A DNA stretch of 64,000 nucleotides, taken from Cryptomeria japonica. Its lineage: Eukaryota; Streptophyta; Pinopsida; Cupressales; Cupressaceae. The stretch is taken from positions 505,966,442-506,030,441 of the forward strand of contig NC_081410.1 of NCBI RefSeq assembly GCF_030272615.1, written 5' to 3'. How positions within the stretch are numbered: position 1 is the stretch's first letter; each line of letters begins with the position of its first letter. The notes below the pieces were generated by a model. It worked only from the letters and a program-made list of their open reading frames with translations. It searched no databases and had not been told where the DNA came from. The position numbers and the translations under genes are program-made. Positions 35,549 through 47,435 of the stretch are shown here, piece by piece.

Positions 35549-38500
35549 TTGTGCTCTCATGGAATGTAAGGGGCTTGAACATCGGCCCTAAACAAAAAGT
35601 TGTTCGGGATTTGATTGGGAATCACTCACATGATATCCTTTTCTTGCAATAAACTAAACTTCCAGTGGAGAGTATGATGGGTCTCGTGCCAAAGTTGTGG
35701 GGGTGAGGCTAGTGTCAGTGTGTTGGGGCAGCTGGTTCCTCGGGAGGGGTGGCCTGTCTTTGGAATCCTTAAGGTTCTGCCCTGTCTGGTGGGTTGCCTC
35801 CAGATCCTCATTATCTGGAGTGATGTCTAGTTTTGAGACTGGGGAACTCATCTTGTTTTCGAATATCTATGCTCCCACTGATTTTCAGGGTAAGCAAAGC
35901 TTATGGTCACATGTGTTAGGTATGCGAAGGTTGGCCCCTTTTCATCCTTGGATTATGGCAGGAGACTTCAATGCCATCCTGGAGTTGAGTGATAAGAAGG
36001 GGGGCATAATGCGGTTGGAACCTTCATCTTTCATTTTCCAGGATAGTATCTCCTTGCTACAGCTAGTTGACGTCAAGCCAAGCAATGGTTTTTTCACTTG
36101 GAATAACAAGAGGGTGGGAGAGAATTGGATTGCTGAACGATTAGATTGTTTTCTAGTTTCCTATTTTTGGATCAGAGGAGGGTGGTCCACAAGCTCCGAG
36201 AATCTTGATTGGAGAGGATCGGATCACTGGCCCATCAAGCTAGTTTCGTCTTCAGCTCGAGTAGCTCATTCGCCCTCATTCAAATTCCAACTTATGTGGC
36301 TTCGGGACCCTTCTTTGCAGGCTCTGGTTGTAGACTGGTGGAGGAAAGGGAGACCGGCCTTTGGCACTGCCATGTATTCGTTTGCCAAGCAGCTGCAATT
36401 TGTTAAGTTTTAGCTGAAGTAGTGGAACCGTCAAGGTTTCGGGAACATTTTTCATGAGAAGAAAGCTACTCAAATTGTGCTGAATGAGATCACCAATGAA
36501 ATTAGGGAGCACGGGTTGTCTGAAGAACTGCTTAGAGAGGAAGACAAGGCGGTCAAGGTGGTAGAGGAATGGGAGCTTCGGGAAGAAATATATTGGAAGC
36601 AAAGAGCTCGTATTGACTGGCTGAAGGAGGGGGACAAGAACACTGCTTTCTTCTTCAACTCAGTGAAAGCAAGAAGACACGGAAATTCCATTCCTGTTCT
36701 GGTTAATGATAGAGGTGAGGAGTGCTTCTCCCTGCAGGAGATGTCTAGGGAGGCTCTCCAGTTCTTCTAGTCCCTCTTTAGGGAGGACTCTCAAGGGGAA
36801 ACAGTGGAAGAGAATCTGGTTCTAGATTGCATCCCTTCTCTTGTCTCGAGGGAGATGAATGAGCAACTTTTGTCCTATTTCGCTGGAAGAACTTGAGAGG
36901 ATTGTCTTCCACATGAGAAAAGGAAAGGCTTCTGGATCGGATGGATTCCCGGTTGAGTTCTTTCAAGAGTTCTGGGATATTATTAAGCTGGAGTTATTGG
37001 AAGTAGTCTAGGAGTCCTAGAGGAATAAACAAATGCTTAGGGCATTGAATGCGACCTTCATTGCCTTAATCCCCAAGTGTGTAGGGGCCGACCGGTTAGG
37101 CCACTTCCGCTCGATCTCCCTCTGCAATGTGACTTATAAGATCATCTCTAAGCTGATAATGGATAGATTGAAGAAGTGCTTGGGGAATGTTATTTCTGAG
37201 GAGCAGAGTGGGTTTGTGGAAGGGCGCCAAATTTTGGACGGGGTGGTCATTACTACAGAGACCATTCATTCTATAACAACCTCCAAGGAAAAAGATATGT
37301 TTATCATGCTAGATATGGCTAAGGCGTACGATAGAGTTCGATGGTCCTTCCTTCAGAAGATCCTCAGGGCTTTGGTTTTGTGGACGAGTGGATCCAGTGG
37401 GTTATGAGTTGTGTTACATCCACCTCTTTCTCTGTGCTTATCAATGGAGACCACACTTAGCTGTTTGGTGCTTCTAGGGGGCTCCGCCAGGGAGATCCTC
37501 TATCCCCCTATTTATTCATTCTTCTTGCTAAGGGTCTGGGGAGGCAGATTAAGCATAATGTGACTGGGGTTCTATTCAGGGCTGGAGATGGGGTAATGAC
37601 TTGCAGCCGCAGTCTCATCTGTAGTTTGTGGATGATGCAACCCTTATGGGAGTTGCTAGGATCAACGAAGCTTTGAATTTGCGTAAGATCCTGGATGTTT
37701 ATCTTGCAGCGTCTAGCTAGATGATTAATGAGGATAAATCTTCCATCCTCTTTTTCAACACTCCTGAGTCTATTCAGAGGAGGATTGCTCTTATTTTGAG
37801 ATTCCAAGTTGGTTCCCTGCCCCTGATGTATCTGGGTATTCCTATTTCTTCTAGCAACCCCCCTAGGGAGTCATGGCAGGGGATCTTGGATAAATTCTGC
37901 TCCAAGGTTGAGCACTGGACTCATAGATGGTTATCCTTTGCGGGGAGGGTCCTTCTGATTCAGTCGGTGGTTCAGGCTCTTCCGATCTATCAATGTATGC
38001 TTCAGGTGGCTCCTAAGTGGTTTTTGAAGGGTTTGGACTCTCTGGCTAGAAAATTCTTATGGGTTGCTAATCTCACCTCTTCCAAATGGAGTATGGTAAA
38101 CTGGGACCTAGTATGTAGCCCAAAGCAGTCCGGGGGGGCTCGGGTTAAGACAATCTATTCTTTTTGGGGAAGCACTTATTGCTAAATTGTACTGGAGGTG
38201 GTGTGTTGAGCAGGACCGAGGTTGGGCCAGGATTTTGGCCAACAAGTATATGCAGAGGATTCCGATGGAGGAAATCCCCAAGTATCCGCTTGAAGGAAAG
38301 GGCTCATCGATATGGTACACTCTCAAGAGGGGGGCTTCTCTCATTAAGGCAAGGCTTTTTTGGATTTGTAGAAGGGGGGAGGAGGTTCTGTTCTAGACTA
38401 ATTATTGGGATGGATACCCTCCCATCCTTGATCAGTTTCCTAACCTTGGAAACCTGAGCCAGAGGTTCTTGGAAGCTGGATGGTCAAGTGTGAGAGACTT

Positions 38501-39845
38501 TAAGGCTATCTATAGGTGCGGATGGCTGGACTTGGAGAGGTGGAAGACTCCTAATGAATGGCCGGTGGTTGGGATGGAGGATGAGTGTGCAGAGTTGCAG
38601 GGCATTTTGGCAAAAAGACACTATAGCTCCCTTAAGGGCAGGGATGGGCTTGCTTGGTCTCCAAATCTGAAGGGCGTTTTTTCTGTGGCTAGTGGTTACC
38701 GGGAATTGTTGAGCCAAAGACTTGAGGGAGGAGAAGTGAACTGGTGGAAAAAGGTGTGGAATAATGCTTCCTGGCCGAAGTGTAACTGCTTTGCTTGGAC
38801 TTTGGCTTGGAATAGATGTCTAACTTGGGACAATATCTGCAAGCGGGGATTCTTGGGGCCTTCTATCTATGTTTTATGTGGTAACAGAGAGGAAGACTCC
38901 TCACACCTGTTCTTCAGATGCCCCTTCTCTATGCTTATCTAGCACTATTGGTAAAGGGCATGGAAGCATCCTTGTGTCCATGCGGACTCCCTGGTGGAGT
39001 TTTGGAGCAGTTTGGGCAGACCTCCAGTTCCGTCCTCCTTCCTCCAAACGATCTGGTATATTGGGCCCATCTTCATTCTATGGCAGATCTGGCTCGAAAG
39101 GAATAGGAGGATCTTTCAGGAGGCCAAACTGTTTATTCAACAAGTTTGGAATAAGATCATCGCTATGATTCGGGAAACAGTGGAAGCTAAATGTGAGGTG
39201 AAGCTCCCGTTGGGTAGAGATGAGGCGGATATAGTGAGTAGGCTTGGGTTGCAGGAGCTGTCTCTGGACTCTGGTTGTGTCAGGAAAGGTAGACGAGCTA
39301 TGAAGAAGGTGCAAAGGGTGGGCAAGTGGATTCCCCCTCAGGATGAGTATATCAAGATCAACACTGATGGCTCATCTAGGGGCAATCTAGGCCCTGCTGG
39401 TATAGGGGGTGTTGGCAGGAATAGCAGGGGGGAGGTTGTTTTCTTCTTTTCGGTGCATAAAGGGTGTCAATCTAATAATTTTATGGAGGGTCTTGCGATT
39501 CTTTATGCACTTGAGCAGGCTTTGGCAAGGGGTTTCAAGAAGGTGATATGTGAGGCGGATTCTCAAATTGTTGTTAACTTGTTGTCGGGTCAGAAGGTGA
39601 GTGGGATTCAGTGGCAGTTGGCAGGGATTGTTCAACAAATTCTCCAAATTAGCTCTTTTATGGAGCAGGTGTCCTTCATCCATATTCCTCGCGAATGGAA
39701 TGGTGTGGCTGACTGTTTGGCCAAGTGGGCATCAAAACATGATAGTGAGTGGAAAGTGGAAGGCTGGGAGTATCTTTTTGTGGATTACTGTCAGAAATTG
39801 CAGAAGATTCTCACTGAGGACATGGGTGGCCTGGAAGCTGGCTGA
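35545..39845 (+). pseudogene. LINE ORF2: endonuclease, reverse transcriptase, RNase H
   Basis: ORF2 starts at ATG 35545, overlapping ORF1 by 4 bp, and is broken by several frameshifts and stops. Domains in order: apurinic-type endonuclease (LSWNVRGLN at 35557, NIYAPTDF, MAGDFNAIL, GSDHWPI near 36225); reverse transcriptase (FIALIPK, FRSISLCNVTYKIISK, EEQSGFVEGRQI, DMAKAYDRVRW near 37320, [13 protein letters not shown], then the FVDDAT active-site box at about 37622-37639); a zinc-binding region (NCFAWTLAWNRCLTWDNI); and an RNase H-like C-terminus (INTDGSSRGNLGPAG, IPREWNGVADCLAKWA). Typical breaks are TAG codons near 36413, 36768, 37459 and 37720. It is inactive as it stands. Confidence 0.88.
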
Positions 39846-40009
39846 TTTGTGGGTGGGTTGGTAGTTCTTCTCTGGGGTCTCGAGGCTCTGATTCTTTTTG
39901 TAATGCTTGATTCTGATTCTCAATAAAGTTTTTACCCTTAAAAAAAAAAAAGGAAATTATAGAAAAATAGCATTTTTAAGGAAATTATAAAAAAAATATG
40001 TGCTAACAT

Positions 40010-40348
40010 ATTGCACTGTCTAAAAAGGATAATCTTTACAAGGATACAATGGAAACTAGCTCTCAATCGGGTGATCGTGAACTTGCAGAGGAATTGCTAG
40101 TGTATTTTATGGAATAGGTATACAATTGGTAAAACATATAGTTGGTTGTTCTCTCTCACAGGATAAAGTATATTTTGAATTTTCATTTTGGATTGGGGCA
40201 ATGAAATGGGGCTTACTTTTGCATTTGGAACTACAGGGCAAGAAAGAATGCTTTGCTTCATGCTTGTTCATATGCTATGATTTGATTAGATCAGATGTGG
40301 CTTTGGAACTTGCCTGGATGAATAATATGATTGAATTTGTGTTTCCAT
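40010..40348 (+). pseudogene. CHC: Clathrin heavy chain 3' exons, copy B, upstream part
   Basis: Starts right after '...tatgtgctaaca', exactly like copy A, with [19 protein letters not shown] and [11 protein letters not shown]. It has the same TAG (40115-40117) before the same intron, then [16 protein letters not shown] (about 40240) up to IEFVFP, where the copia element interrupts the exon. Relative to copy A it is a tandem duplicate later separated by the LINE. Confidence 0.85.
40344..40348 (+). repeat. Copia target-site duplication (left), TCCAT
   Basis: TCCAT at 40344-40348 precedes the 5' LTR and recurs at 45101-45105 after the 3' LTR. The clathrin exon reads through when the insert is ignored (VFP then YLL). 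Confidence 0.9.
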
Positions 40349-40692
40349 TGTTGATATGTGACGACTGATCAACAAAGTACTGTACACTCAACACTTTGTT
40401 GATGAAAATCGACATTGTAATAAAACCCTAAAAAGGCCGACTTTGTTTGTTGCCCTAAAAATGCATGTTATAAGTAGCTGGGATGCTTAAGGCATTGTAA
40501 GGTTGATGTACTATTTTTGCTAGATAATAAGAAAGATTGGACGACTGTGTATGGTGGACATAACCCATTCTGGGTGAACCATGTTAAATCTCTGTGTTAT
40601 CCATGTCCTATTTTATTTCTTTATCTTTTGTATTTAAATCTGCATATAATTGTTAGTTTATATTTGCTTCGAATTTGCTTGAATCCCTAACA
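40349..40692 (+). repeat. Copia 5' LTR
   Basis: Begins TGTTGATATGTG and ends CCCTAACA. It matches 44776-45100 closely except for ~20 extra bases (CACTCAACACTTTGTTGATG) near 40382, which the 3' LTR lacks. The visible substitutions mean the insertion is not recent. Confidence 0.92.
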
Positions 40693-40708
40693 ATTGGTAT
40701 CAGAGCAA
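40693..40708 (+). promoter_or_regulatory. Primer-binding site, initiator tRNA-Met type
   Basis: ATTGGTATCAGAGC starts directly at the LTR edge. TGGTATCAGAGC is the standard plant copia primer-binding sequence complementary to the 3' end of initiator tRNA-Met. Confidence 0.9.
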
Positions 40709-40752
40709 GGTTTTCTGTAAATTGGCAGGACTTTTAGATTTGAGTGGGAGCA

Positions 40753-43700
40753 ATGGAGGATTCCAAATTCAAGGTCGAAAAGTTTAACGGCCAGAATTAT
40801 CAGTTATGGAAAATGCAGATGGAGGATTACCTGTATCAAAAGGATTTGTGGCGGCCATTGGAAGGAAAGGCAAAGAAAATGACCACAATGACAGATGAAG
40901 AGTGGGACATTTTAGATAGAAAGGCACTGGGATCCATTCGATTGTGCCTTGCACCGTCTGTAGCTTTCAATATAACAGAAGCAAAAATGACTGTAGATTT
41001 GATGGCGACATTAGCTAAGTTGTATGAGAAACCCTCAGCTTCGAATAAGGTATTTCTTATGAAGCGTTTGTTTAATTTGAAAATGAGTGAGGGAGGATTT
41101 ATATTGGAGCACTTAAATGAATTTAATACTATTACCAGTCAATTGTCTTCGGTAAAAATTACTTTTGCAGAAGAGGTTAGGGCTCTCTTGATTTTATGTT
41201 CTTTGCCAAAAAGCTGGAATAGCTTGGTTATGGCTATAAGTAACTTTGTCTCTGGTAAAAATACCTTGGTATTTGATGATATTGTTGGTGTTATCCTAAG
41301 CGAGGAAATGCGAAGGAAAAGCATAGGTGAGACTCCAACATAATCAAGTAGTGTTTTGAATGTGGAGAACAAAGGAAGATCAAAGGAAAGAGGAAAAGGC
41401 CCCTGGAATGAGAAGTCACGAGGGAAGTCAAAGAAAGGACACTCTCAATCTAGAGGAAAGAAAGATTGTTGGTACTGTGGAAAGCCTGGTCATCTAAAGA
41501 AAGACTGTTGGTCTCGGAAAAACAAAGAAGGAGACAAAAATGAAAATGATAGTAAGGAAGCTAATATTGCAAGTAATACTTTACAAGATGCTTTAATCTC
41601 ATGTTTGGATAACATTAATGATTCCTGGGTAATAGATTTGGGGCTTCATTTCATGCTACACCCCATAGAAAATATTTTCTAGATTATGTTCAAGGTGATT
41701 TTGGACAGGTATATTTGGGTGATGACGAGCCCTGTCAAATTGTTGGAAAAGGAAAGATAAAGATCAAGTTGTAGAATGGAAATGACTGGTTTCTGCAAGA
41801 GGTAAGACATGTTCCTAACTTAAGAAGAAATTTAATTTTTGCAGGGCAACTAGGTAGTGAAGGTTGCATAGTTACCTTCTCAAACAGTATCTGGAAGGTC
41901 ACTAAAAGATCATTAGTAGTAGCTAAAGGTGCGAATGTAGGCACATTATATCTGTGTACTGGTAACACTTACTTTACCTTAGCTGCTACAAATAAAGTTA
42001 CTGCAGGGACAACAACAATAGATGTTGCAAGAACAGATTCGATAATGTGGCACCATAGGCTTGGGCACATGAGTGAGAAAGGGATGAAAATCCTTCACTC
42101 CAAAAATCTATTGCCAAGACTAAAGAAGATTGATTTAGAGTTATGTCAAAACTATGTTTATGGCAAACAGAAAAGAGTCAGATTTCTCAAGGTTGGGAAA
42201 GAGAAGAAGAGTGAGAAGTTAGAGCTTGTGCATTCAGATGTATGGGGACCGGCTCAGGTATCATCTCTTGGTGGCTCTTGTTATTATGTTATTTTTATTG
42301 ATGACTCAACCAAAAAAACATGGGTATATTTCCTAAAACAAAAATCAGATGTTTTTGAAACTTTTAAGAAATGGAAAGCTTTGGTTGAGAATGAGACAGG
42401 AAAAAAGTTGAAGTGTCTCGGATTGGATAATGGAGGTGAGTATTGCAACAAAGCATTTGAAGATTATTGCTCCTTAAATGGGATTCGAAAGTAGAAGACA
42501 GTTCCAGGAACTCCATAGGAAAATGGTGTGTCAGAGAGAAAGAATAGGACTATCATGGAACGCGCGAGGAGCATGAGATTGCATGCTGGATTGCCCTTAC
42601 ATTTTTGGGTAAATGTTGTACATACTGCTATCTATTTGATAAATAGAGGACCTTCAATCCCTTTGGATGGTGATATTCCAAAGGAGGTATGGACTGACAA
42701 AAAGGTAAATTATTCTTTTCTGAAAACCTTTGGTTGTGAAGCTTTTGTCCATATTGATAAAGAAAACAGAACCAAGCTTGATGCTAAATCTCAGAAATGT
42801 ATCTTCATTGGATATGGGATAGATGAATATAGCTATCGGTTATGGGATTTTGAAAATAAGAAAATAATTAGAAGTAGAGATGTTATATTCAACGAGAAGG
42901 TTATGTATAAAGAACAGATGCAGGAAAAGAAGCATGAACATGACAAACAAGAATATGTGGTGTTGGATGAGATTCCTGACAATGAAATGCCACAAGTACC
43001 TGATGCTCAGCAACAACAGATTGTCCCACAAACTCCTGCAAGTGTTAGATGTTCTACAAGGTCAAGTAGACCCCCTGAAAGATTTTCTCCTTCTTTGTAT
43101 TCTATTTTATTAACTAATTCTGGTGAACCAGAAGAATGTGAAGAAGCAATGCAGGTGGATGCCAAACATCAGTGGGAGCTAGGCATGAAAGAGGAGATGG
43201 ACTCCTTGATAAAAAATAAGACTTGGGACTTAGTTCCTTTACCCGCAGAAAAAAGAGCCTTGCCTAACAAATGGGTTTATTGGCTGAAGGAGGAGGAAGG
43301 AGGTCAGAAAAGATGTAAGGCCAGACTTGTGGTAAAAGGTTTTGCATAGAAAAAGGGTATAGATTATGATGAAATATTTTCTCTAGTTGTAAAAATGACT
43401 TCAATTAGAACTGTACTTAGTCTTGTGGCTGTAGATGATTTACATCTTGAACAATTAGATGTCAAAACAACTTTTCTCTATGGAGATTTGGAGGAGGAAA
43501 TTTACATGTTGCAACCATAGGGATATGAGGTCAAAGGTAAGGAGAACTTGGTGTGCAGGTTGAAGAAAAGTTTGTATGGCCTAAAGCAAGCACCCCGACA
43601 ATGGTATTTAAAATTTGATAGTTTCATGGCTGAACACGGTTATCATAGATGTCATTCTGATCATTGTGTATATTTTAAGAGATTGGATAATGGCAGTTAT

Positions 43701-44677
43701 ATTATCCTGTTGCTTTATGTTGATGACATGCTTGTTGCTTGGTCCAACATGCAACATATAAATGATCTTAAACAAAAATTAGCCAGGTCATTTTCTATGA
43801 AGGATTTGGGTACAACTAAGAAAATTCTTGGTATGAGGATTACACGGGATAGGAAAAATAGAACCTTGAATTTGTCCCAAAGCGAGTATATAAATAAGGT
43901 GTTGAAAAGATTTAACATGCAAGATGCAAAAGTAGTTAGTACACCTTTGGCTAGTCATTTCAAATTGACTAAAGAGATGTGTCCAAAGGCACAATAAGAT
44001 GTAAATAAAATGTCTAACATCCCGTATTCATCAGCCATTGGCAGTCTGATGTATGCAATGGTATGCACAAGACCAGATATTGCACATGCAGTGGGAGTTG
44101 TGAGCAGGTTTATGAGTAATCCGGGTATGGAACATTGGAATGCTGTGAAATGGATTCTTCGGTATTTGAAAGGAACTACTACGAAGGCATTATGTTTCAA
44201 AGGATTTAATGCTGCTCTAAGCGGATTTGTTGACTCTGATCTGGCAGGTGATATTGATTCATAGAGGAGTACTGTAGGGTATGTTTTTACTATAGGGGGA
44301 ACTGCAGTCAGTTGGATTTCTAGGCTACAAAAGGTTGTTGCACTTTCAACCACTGAAGCTGAGTATGTTGCTGCTATAGAAGCCAACAAGGACATGATTT
44401 GGTTACAATGTTTCTAGAGGAATTGGGTCAGACATAGGAGGATCGCCCATTGTATACCGATAGCCAGAGTGTCATTCATCTTGCAAAGAACTCTGCTTTT
44501 CATTCAAGGACAAAGCACATTCAACTCAGGTACCACTTCATCCGGACTGTTTTGGAGGAGGGTCAGTTACGGCTTGAGAAGATTCACACAAGTGAGAATC
44601 CTGCCGATATGTTCACGAAGGCAGTTCCACAGAATAAGCTGATTTCTTCATTAGTTTCTATTGGTCTTCTTGATTGA
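40753..44677 (+). pseudogene. Copia gag-pol polyprotein, decayed
   Basis: From ATG 40753: gag ([13 protein letters not shown], then [17 protein letters not shown]), CCHC knuckle CWYCGKPGHLKKDC (about 41468-41509), and a protease region damaged by a one-base loss near 41640 (IDLGLHF where IDSGASFH is expected). Next come integrase (HHRLGHMSEKG, LVHSDVWGP, FIDDSTKKTWVYFLK, LDNGGEYCN, then NGVSERKNRTIMERAR), reverse transcriptase (WVYWLK, YGLKQAPRQWYLKFD, LLLYVDDMLVA near 43710) and RNase H (LSTTEAEYVAA, YTDSQSVIHLAKN, FHSRTKHI). Stops near 41342, 42494, 42517, 43348, 43520, 43996 and 44262 are mostly TAG in place of Gln. Confidence 0.93.
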
Positions 44678-44775
44678 TAATTGTGGAATTTTATACCAGT
44701 CAAGTCCAAGTGTTTTATCTAGTGGATGCTACAAGTACAGTGGTGTCGTCTAGTATCAGTCTCCAAGTGGGAGAT

Positions 44776-45100
44776 TGTGATATGTGGTGACTGATCAACA
44801 AAGTACTGTAATAAAACTGACATTGTAATAAAACCCTAAAAAGGCCGACTTTGTTTGTTGCCCTAAAAATGCATGTTATAAGCGGTTGGGATGCTTAAGG
44901 CATTGTAAGTTTGATGTACTATTTTTGCTGGATAATAAGAAAGATTGGACGACTGTGTATGGTGGACGTAACCCATTCTGGGTGAACCACGTTAAATCTC
45001 CGTGTTATCTGTGTCCTGTTTTATTTCTTTATCTTTTGTATTTAAATCTACATATAATTGTTAGTTCATATTTACTTCGGATCTGCTTGAAACCCTAACA
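44776..45100 (+). repeat. Copia 3' LTR
   Basis: Begins TGTGATATGTGG directly after the purine tract and ends CCCTAACA. It is followed by the TCCAT duplication and the resumed clathrin exon. Confidence 0.92.
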
Positions 45101-45371
45101 TCCATACCTACTTTAGGTTCTTGATATACTCTGATGATTCTGTGAATATTTTAAGTTTCTCTTTAATAAACATTTTAAATCTTCTGTAGAAATAAATATG
45201 TGCCTATTTTATTTACAAAATATGTATGCTCAACTTTTTCCCCTTGCTTTGCCAGCACCTCCAATGCTTGGCATGGGAGTGGGCATGGGAGGTTGCTTTC
45301 ATCCAGGTATGAGTGGAATGGGAATGCCTCTCATGCCAGATTATGGTATGCCACCTATGGGTGGCTATTGA
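45101..45371 (+). pseudogene. CHC: Clathrin heavy chain 3' exons, copy B, final exon
   Basis: After the copia element the exon resumes (YLL), then an intron, then the last exon from about 45219: [16 protein letters not shown], a Gly/Met-rich tail, and GMPPMGGY with TGA at 45369-45371. This is the true C-terminus of plant clathrin heavy chain. The [11 protein letters not shown] exon present in copy A is deleted here (junction near 45190). So copy B keeps the C-terminus and copy A keeps the preceding exon. Confidence 0.85.
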
Positions 45372-45451
45372 TGGGATTGAAGAACTTAACGTGCGACGCA
45401 ATTCTTCAATCATACATGGTTTTTTGAGGCTGGTCTTTGAGTGGAAAGATT

Positions 45452-45699
45452 AGATTGTCAAATTATTTTTATTGTCATTTGGTTGGTTGATACAGAATAA
45501 TGAATCTTTAGTATTATCGTATTGGTCAATAAGTTCAAATCTTTCCATCCACCAAGCATTTGACGCCTGAACCGTCGCATGCTTAAGATTGTCAAATTGT
45601 TTTTATTATCGTTTGGTTGGTTGATACAGAATAATAAATCTTTAGTATTATCGTATTGGTGAATAAGTGCAAATCTTTCCATCCACCAAGCATCTGACG
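45452..45699 (+). repeat. ~113-bp direct repeat, 134-bp spacing, in clathrin 3' flank
   Basis: The segment starting AGATTGTCAAATT and ending CACCAAGCAT(T/C)TGACG is present at 45452-45565 and again at 45586-45699 with few differences. The second copy runs directly into the CACTA-type terminal region. Confidence 0.85.
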
Positions 45700-46157
45700 A
45701 GGATGATGTATGTCTGACAACATCCTTGTCGGATAAGCAGTGTGGGGGCCGTCGGAATTCTGACGCCCACCCAATTTATTTTGACTCTTGAACCATCACA
45801 CATACAACATCCTCGTCGGTGTGGATGCCCTAGTTGCCATTGAACGTCATCGAAAGTCTGACGGATCCCCACAAAACATCCGACGATATTCTCGCTAGAT
45901 GGGTGGTCATGTTCACCGTCAAAACATTACCTGGAAGCCATTGGAATTTTGACGACTTATCGAGTTTTACCGATGGCTAAGAATAGTTATGGTCGTCATT
46001 GGAAGAGTCTTCGATGATGTCAGAATTTCGATGGTCTTGAGCACCGTCAGAATGTCTGACTACAAGTTTTCGACGACGTTGCTCGTCGGTAGTCCGACAA
46101 ATTGTAGTCAAAATTTTGACGAGCTGCCGTTAGAATTGAGCCCCAAATGTACTAGTG
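45690..46157 (+). mobile_element. CACTA-type right terminal region
   Basis: Dense CGTC(A/G)GAATT.(T/C)GACG words in both orientations (for example 45748-45765, 46018-46032, 46048-46062) form a subterminal repeat array. It ends ...CCAAATGTACTAGTG at 46157. Read from the other strand the terminus is CACTAGTACATTTGG, which matches 14 of 15 bases of the left terminus at 49658 (CACTAATACATTTGG). It is the best candidate for the right end of the element containing CACTA-1; gypsy gag resumes immediately beyond it. Confidence 0.65.
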
Positions 46158-47426
46158 TGCATGGCATTGCACATATTATTGATTCTAATGTTATGCCTAT
46201 CAAGAGTTGTGCCGAAACCTAGGTTATTCACAACCTTCAACACAAGTCAATCCTTCAATTCCTTTGAATACTCTTATGACTAGTATTCCTACTTTTACCT
46301 CCAACATCATGGCTACTTCAACTCAAAATGTCATCCCTACAACCATTGGTCATGGGGGAAATCCCTCTTCTTCTTTAATCCCCAATCTTTACCTATGTCT
46401 TCCATAAGTATTCCTACTATTCCTCAACCAATCAATGTGACACAAGGGGGCAATTTATTTAACAAATTTGTTCCTCCTTTAAGTGTCCCTTTTCCTACCC
46501 AATCTTCACCTATGCGTACTTATCATAATGTCCCACCACCTTATTATCACTCCATGCCTTATTTCAATAACATCACACCACCTTCTCAATCAATTATGTC
46601 TAACATCCATTCTTCTATCGAAGCGACAATTAACAATCTTACTCAAACCGTGTCTTCCTTACAACAACAAATTGCTTCTATGAGTCAATCCAAGTTTATT
46701 GTGCCCACCTTTGATGTTGCGGGCCCACTTTCTCTTGATATTGTTAAAGTCATGCTACCTAAACATGTTGAGATCCCTTAATTAGAACTCTAAAATGGAA
46801 AAGGTGACCCTCTTACACATGTCAAAACATTTCAAACCTTGTGTACTGATTTTGCTTATGATCAAAGATTGCTTGCAAAATTGTTTACAAGAACACTAAG
46901 AGATAAGGCTTTACAATGGTATTTCTCTTTGCCTTCTTATTCTATCACTTCCTTTCAACAACTGGAAAATTCTTTCATCCAATAGTTTCAAAACAACATT
47001 GGTCCTAAAACCACTTTGACTGATTTAATGCATTGTAAACAAGGTGTTAAAGAGGAAGTGGCTGATTTCATTGGTATATATAAGCATTTGTGTGTTCAAT
47101 TTTCTTTTAATGTACCTGATAATGATATTCAAATAATTTTCATTTCTAATTTGCAAAAAGATATTAGGGAAAAGCTTCTTTTGTCTGAGTTTACTTCCTT
47201 TCTGCAGTTGTGCACAACACTCCACAATTATCAATTGGCTGTGAGTCAAATGGAGCAATCCACTCCTATGGCTCCGAGTGATAAGGGGGAGAGTGTTCAA
47301 CAACCATTTGTGAAGTTCAAACCAACAAAAATATTCATCAAGTTCAATGATACAATCAACAACCACAATGTGAATGCTACAACAGGTGTGCCTTCTATTT
47401 CTAAATTTTTCCAAAGAGAAAGATAA
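46158..47426 (+). pseudogene. Gypsy gag, central part
   Basis: Readable gag with several stops and frameshifts. A Pro/Ser/Thr-rich segment (46200-46700) is followed by the capsid-like block THVKTFQTLCTDFAYDQ, LFTRTLRDKALQWYFSLP (about 46885-46940), FQQLENSFIQ and VADFIGIYKHLCVQFSF (about 47061), typical of plant Ty3/gypsy retrotransposon gag. Expected at stops: TAG at about 46984 replaces Gln in SFIQ-FQNN. It resumes right after a CACTA-type terminus and probably continues the gag start at 3546. Confidence 0.8.
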
Positions 47427-47435
47427 CTTACTTCT

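Larger units (their letters stand above)
33626..39950 (+). mobile_element. L1-type LINE, full length, decayed
   Basis: A non-LTR retrotransposon of about 6.3 kb. It has a GC-rich 5' untranslated region with runs of G (33680-34085), ORF1 (34088-35548), ORF2 (35545 to about 39845), an AATAAA signal at 39922, an A tail (39940-39951) and flanking target-site duplications (AAGGAAATTATAGAAAAA). It inserted between two duplicated clathrin segments. GC content is visibly higher than in its surroundings. Confidence 0.9.
40349..45100 (+). mobile_element. Ty1/copia retrotransposon, full length, coding region decayed
   Basis: Length 4752 bp. The LTRs are 344 and 325 bp, both TG...CA bounded, with a 5-bp target duplication TCCAT, a primer site ATTGGTATCAGAGC after the 5' LTR and a purine tract CCAAGTGGGAGA before the 3' LTR. 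It is inserted inside a clathrin exon of copy B. The order gag-PR-INT-RT-RNaseH (integrase before RT) marks Ty1/copia. Confidence 0.95.

Noticed and set aside
30898-45371. A functional clathrin heavy chain gene with large introns
   Set aside because: Internal coding deletions, a frameshift, several nonsense codons, loss of the exon after [10 protein letters not shown] and two partial copies of the 3' exons rule out a normal product.
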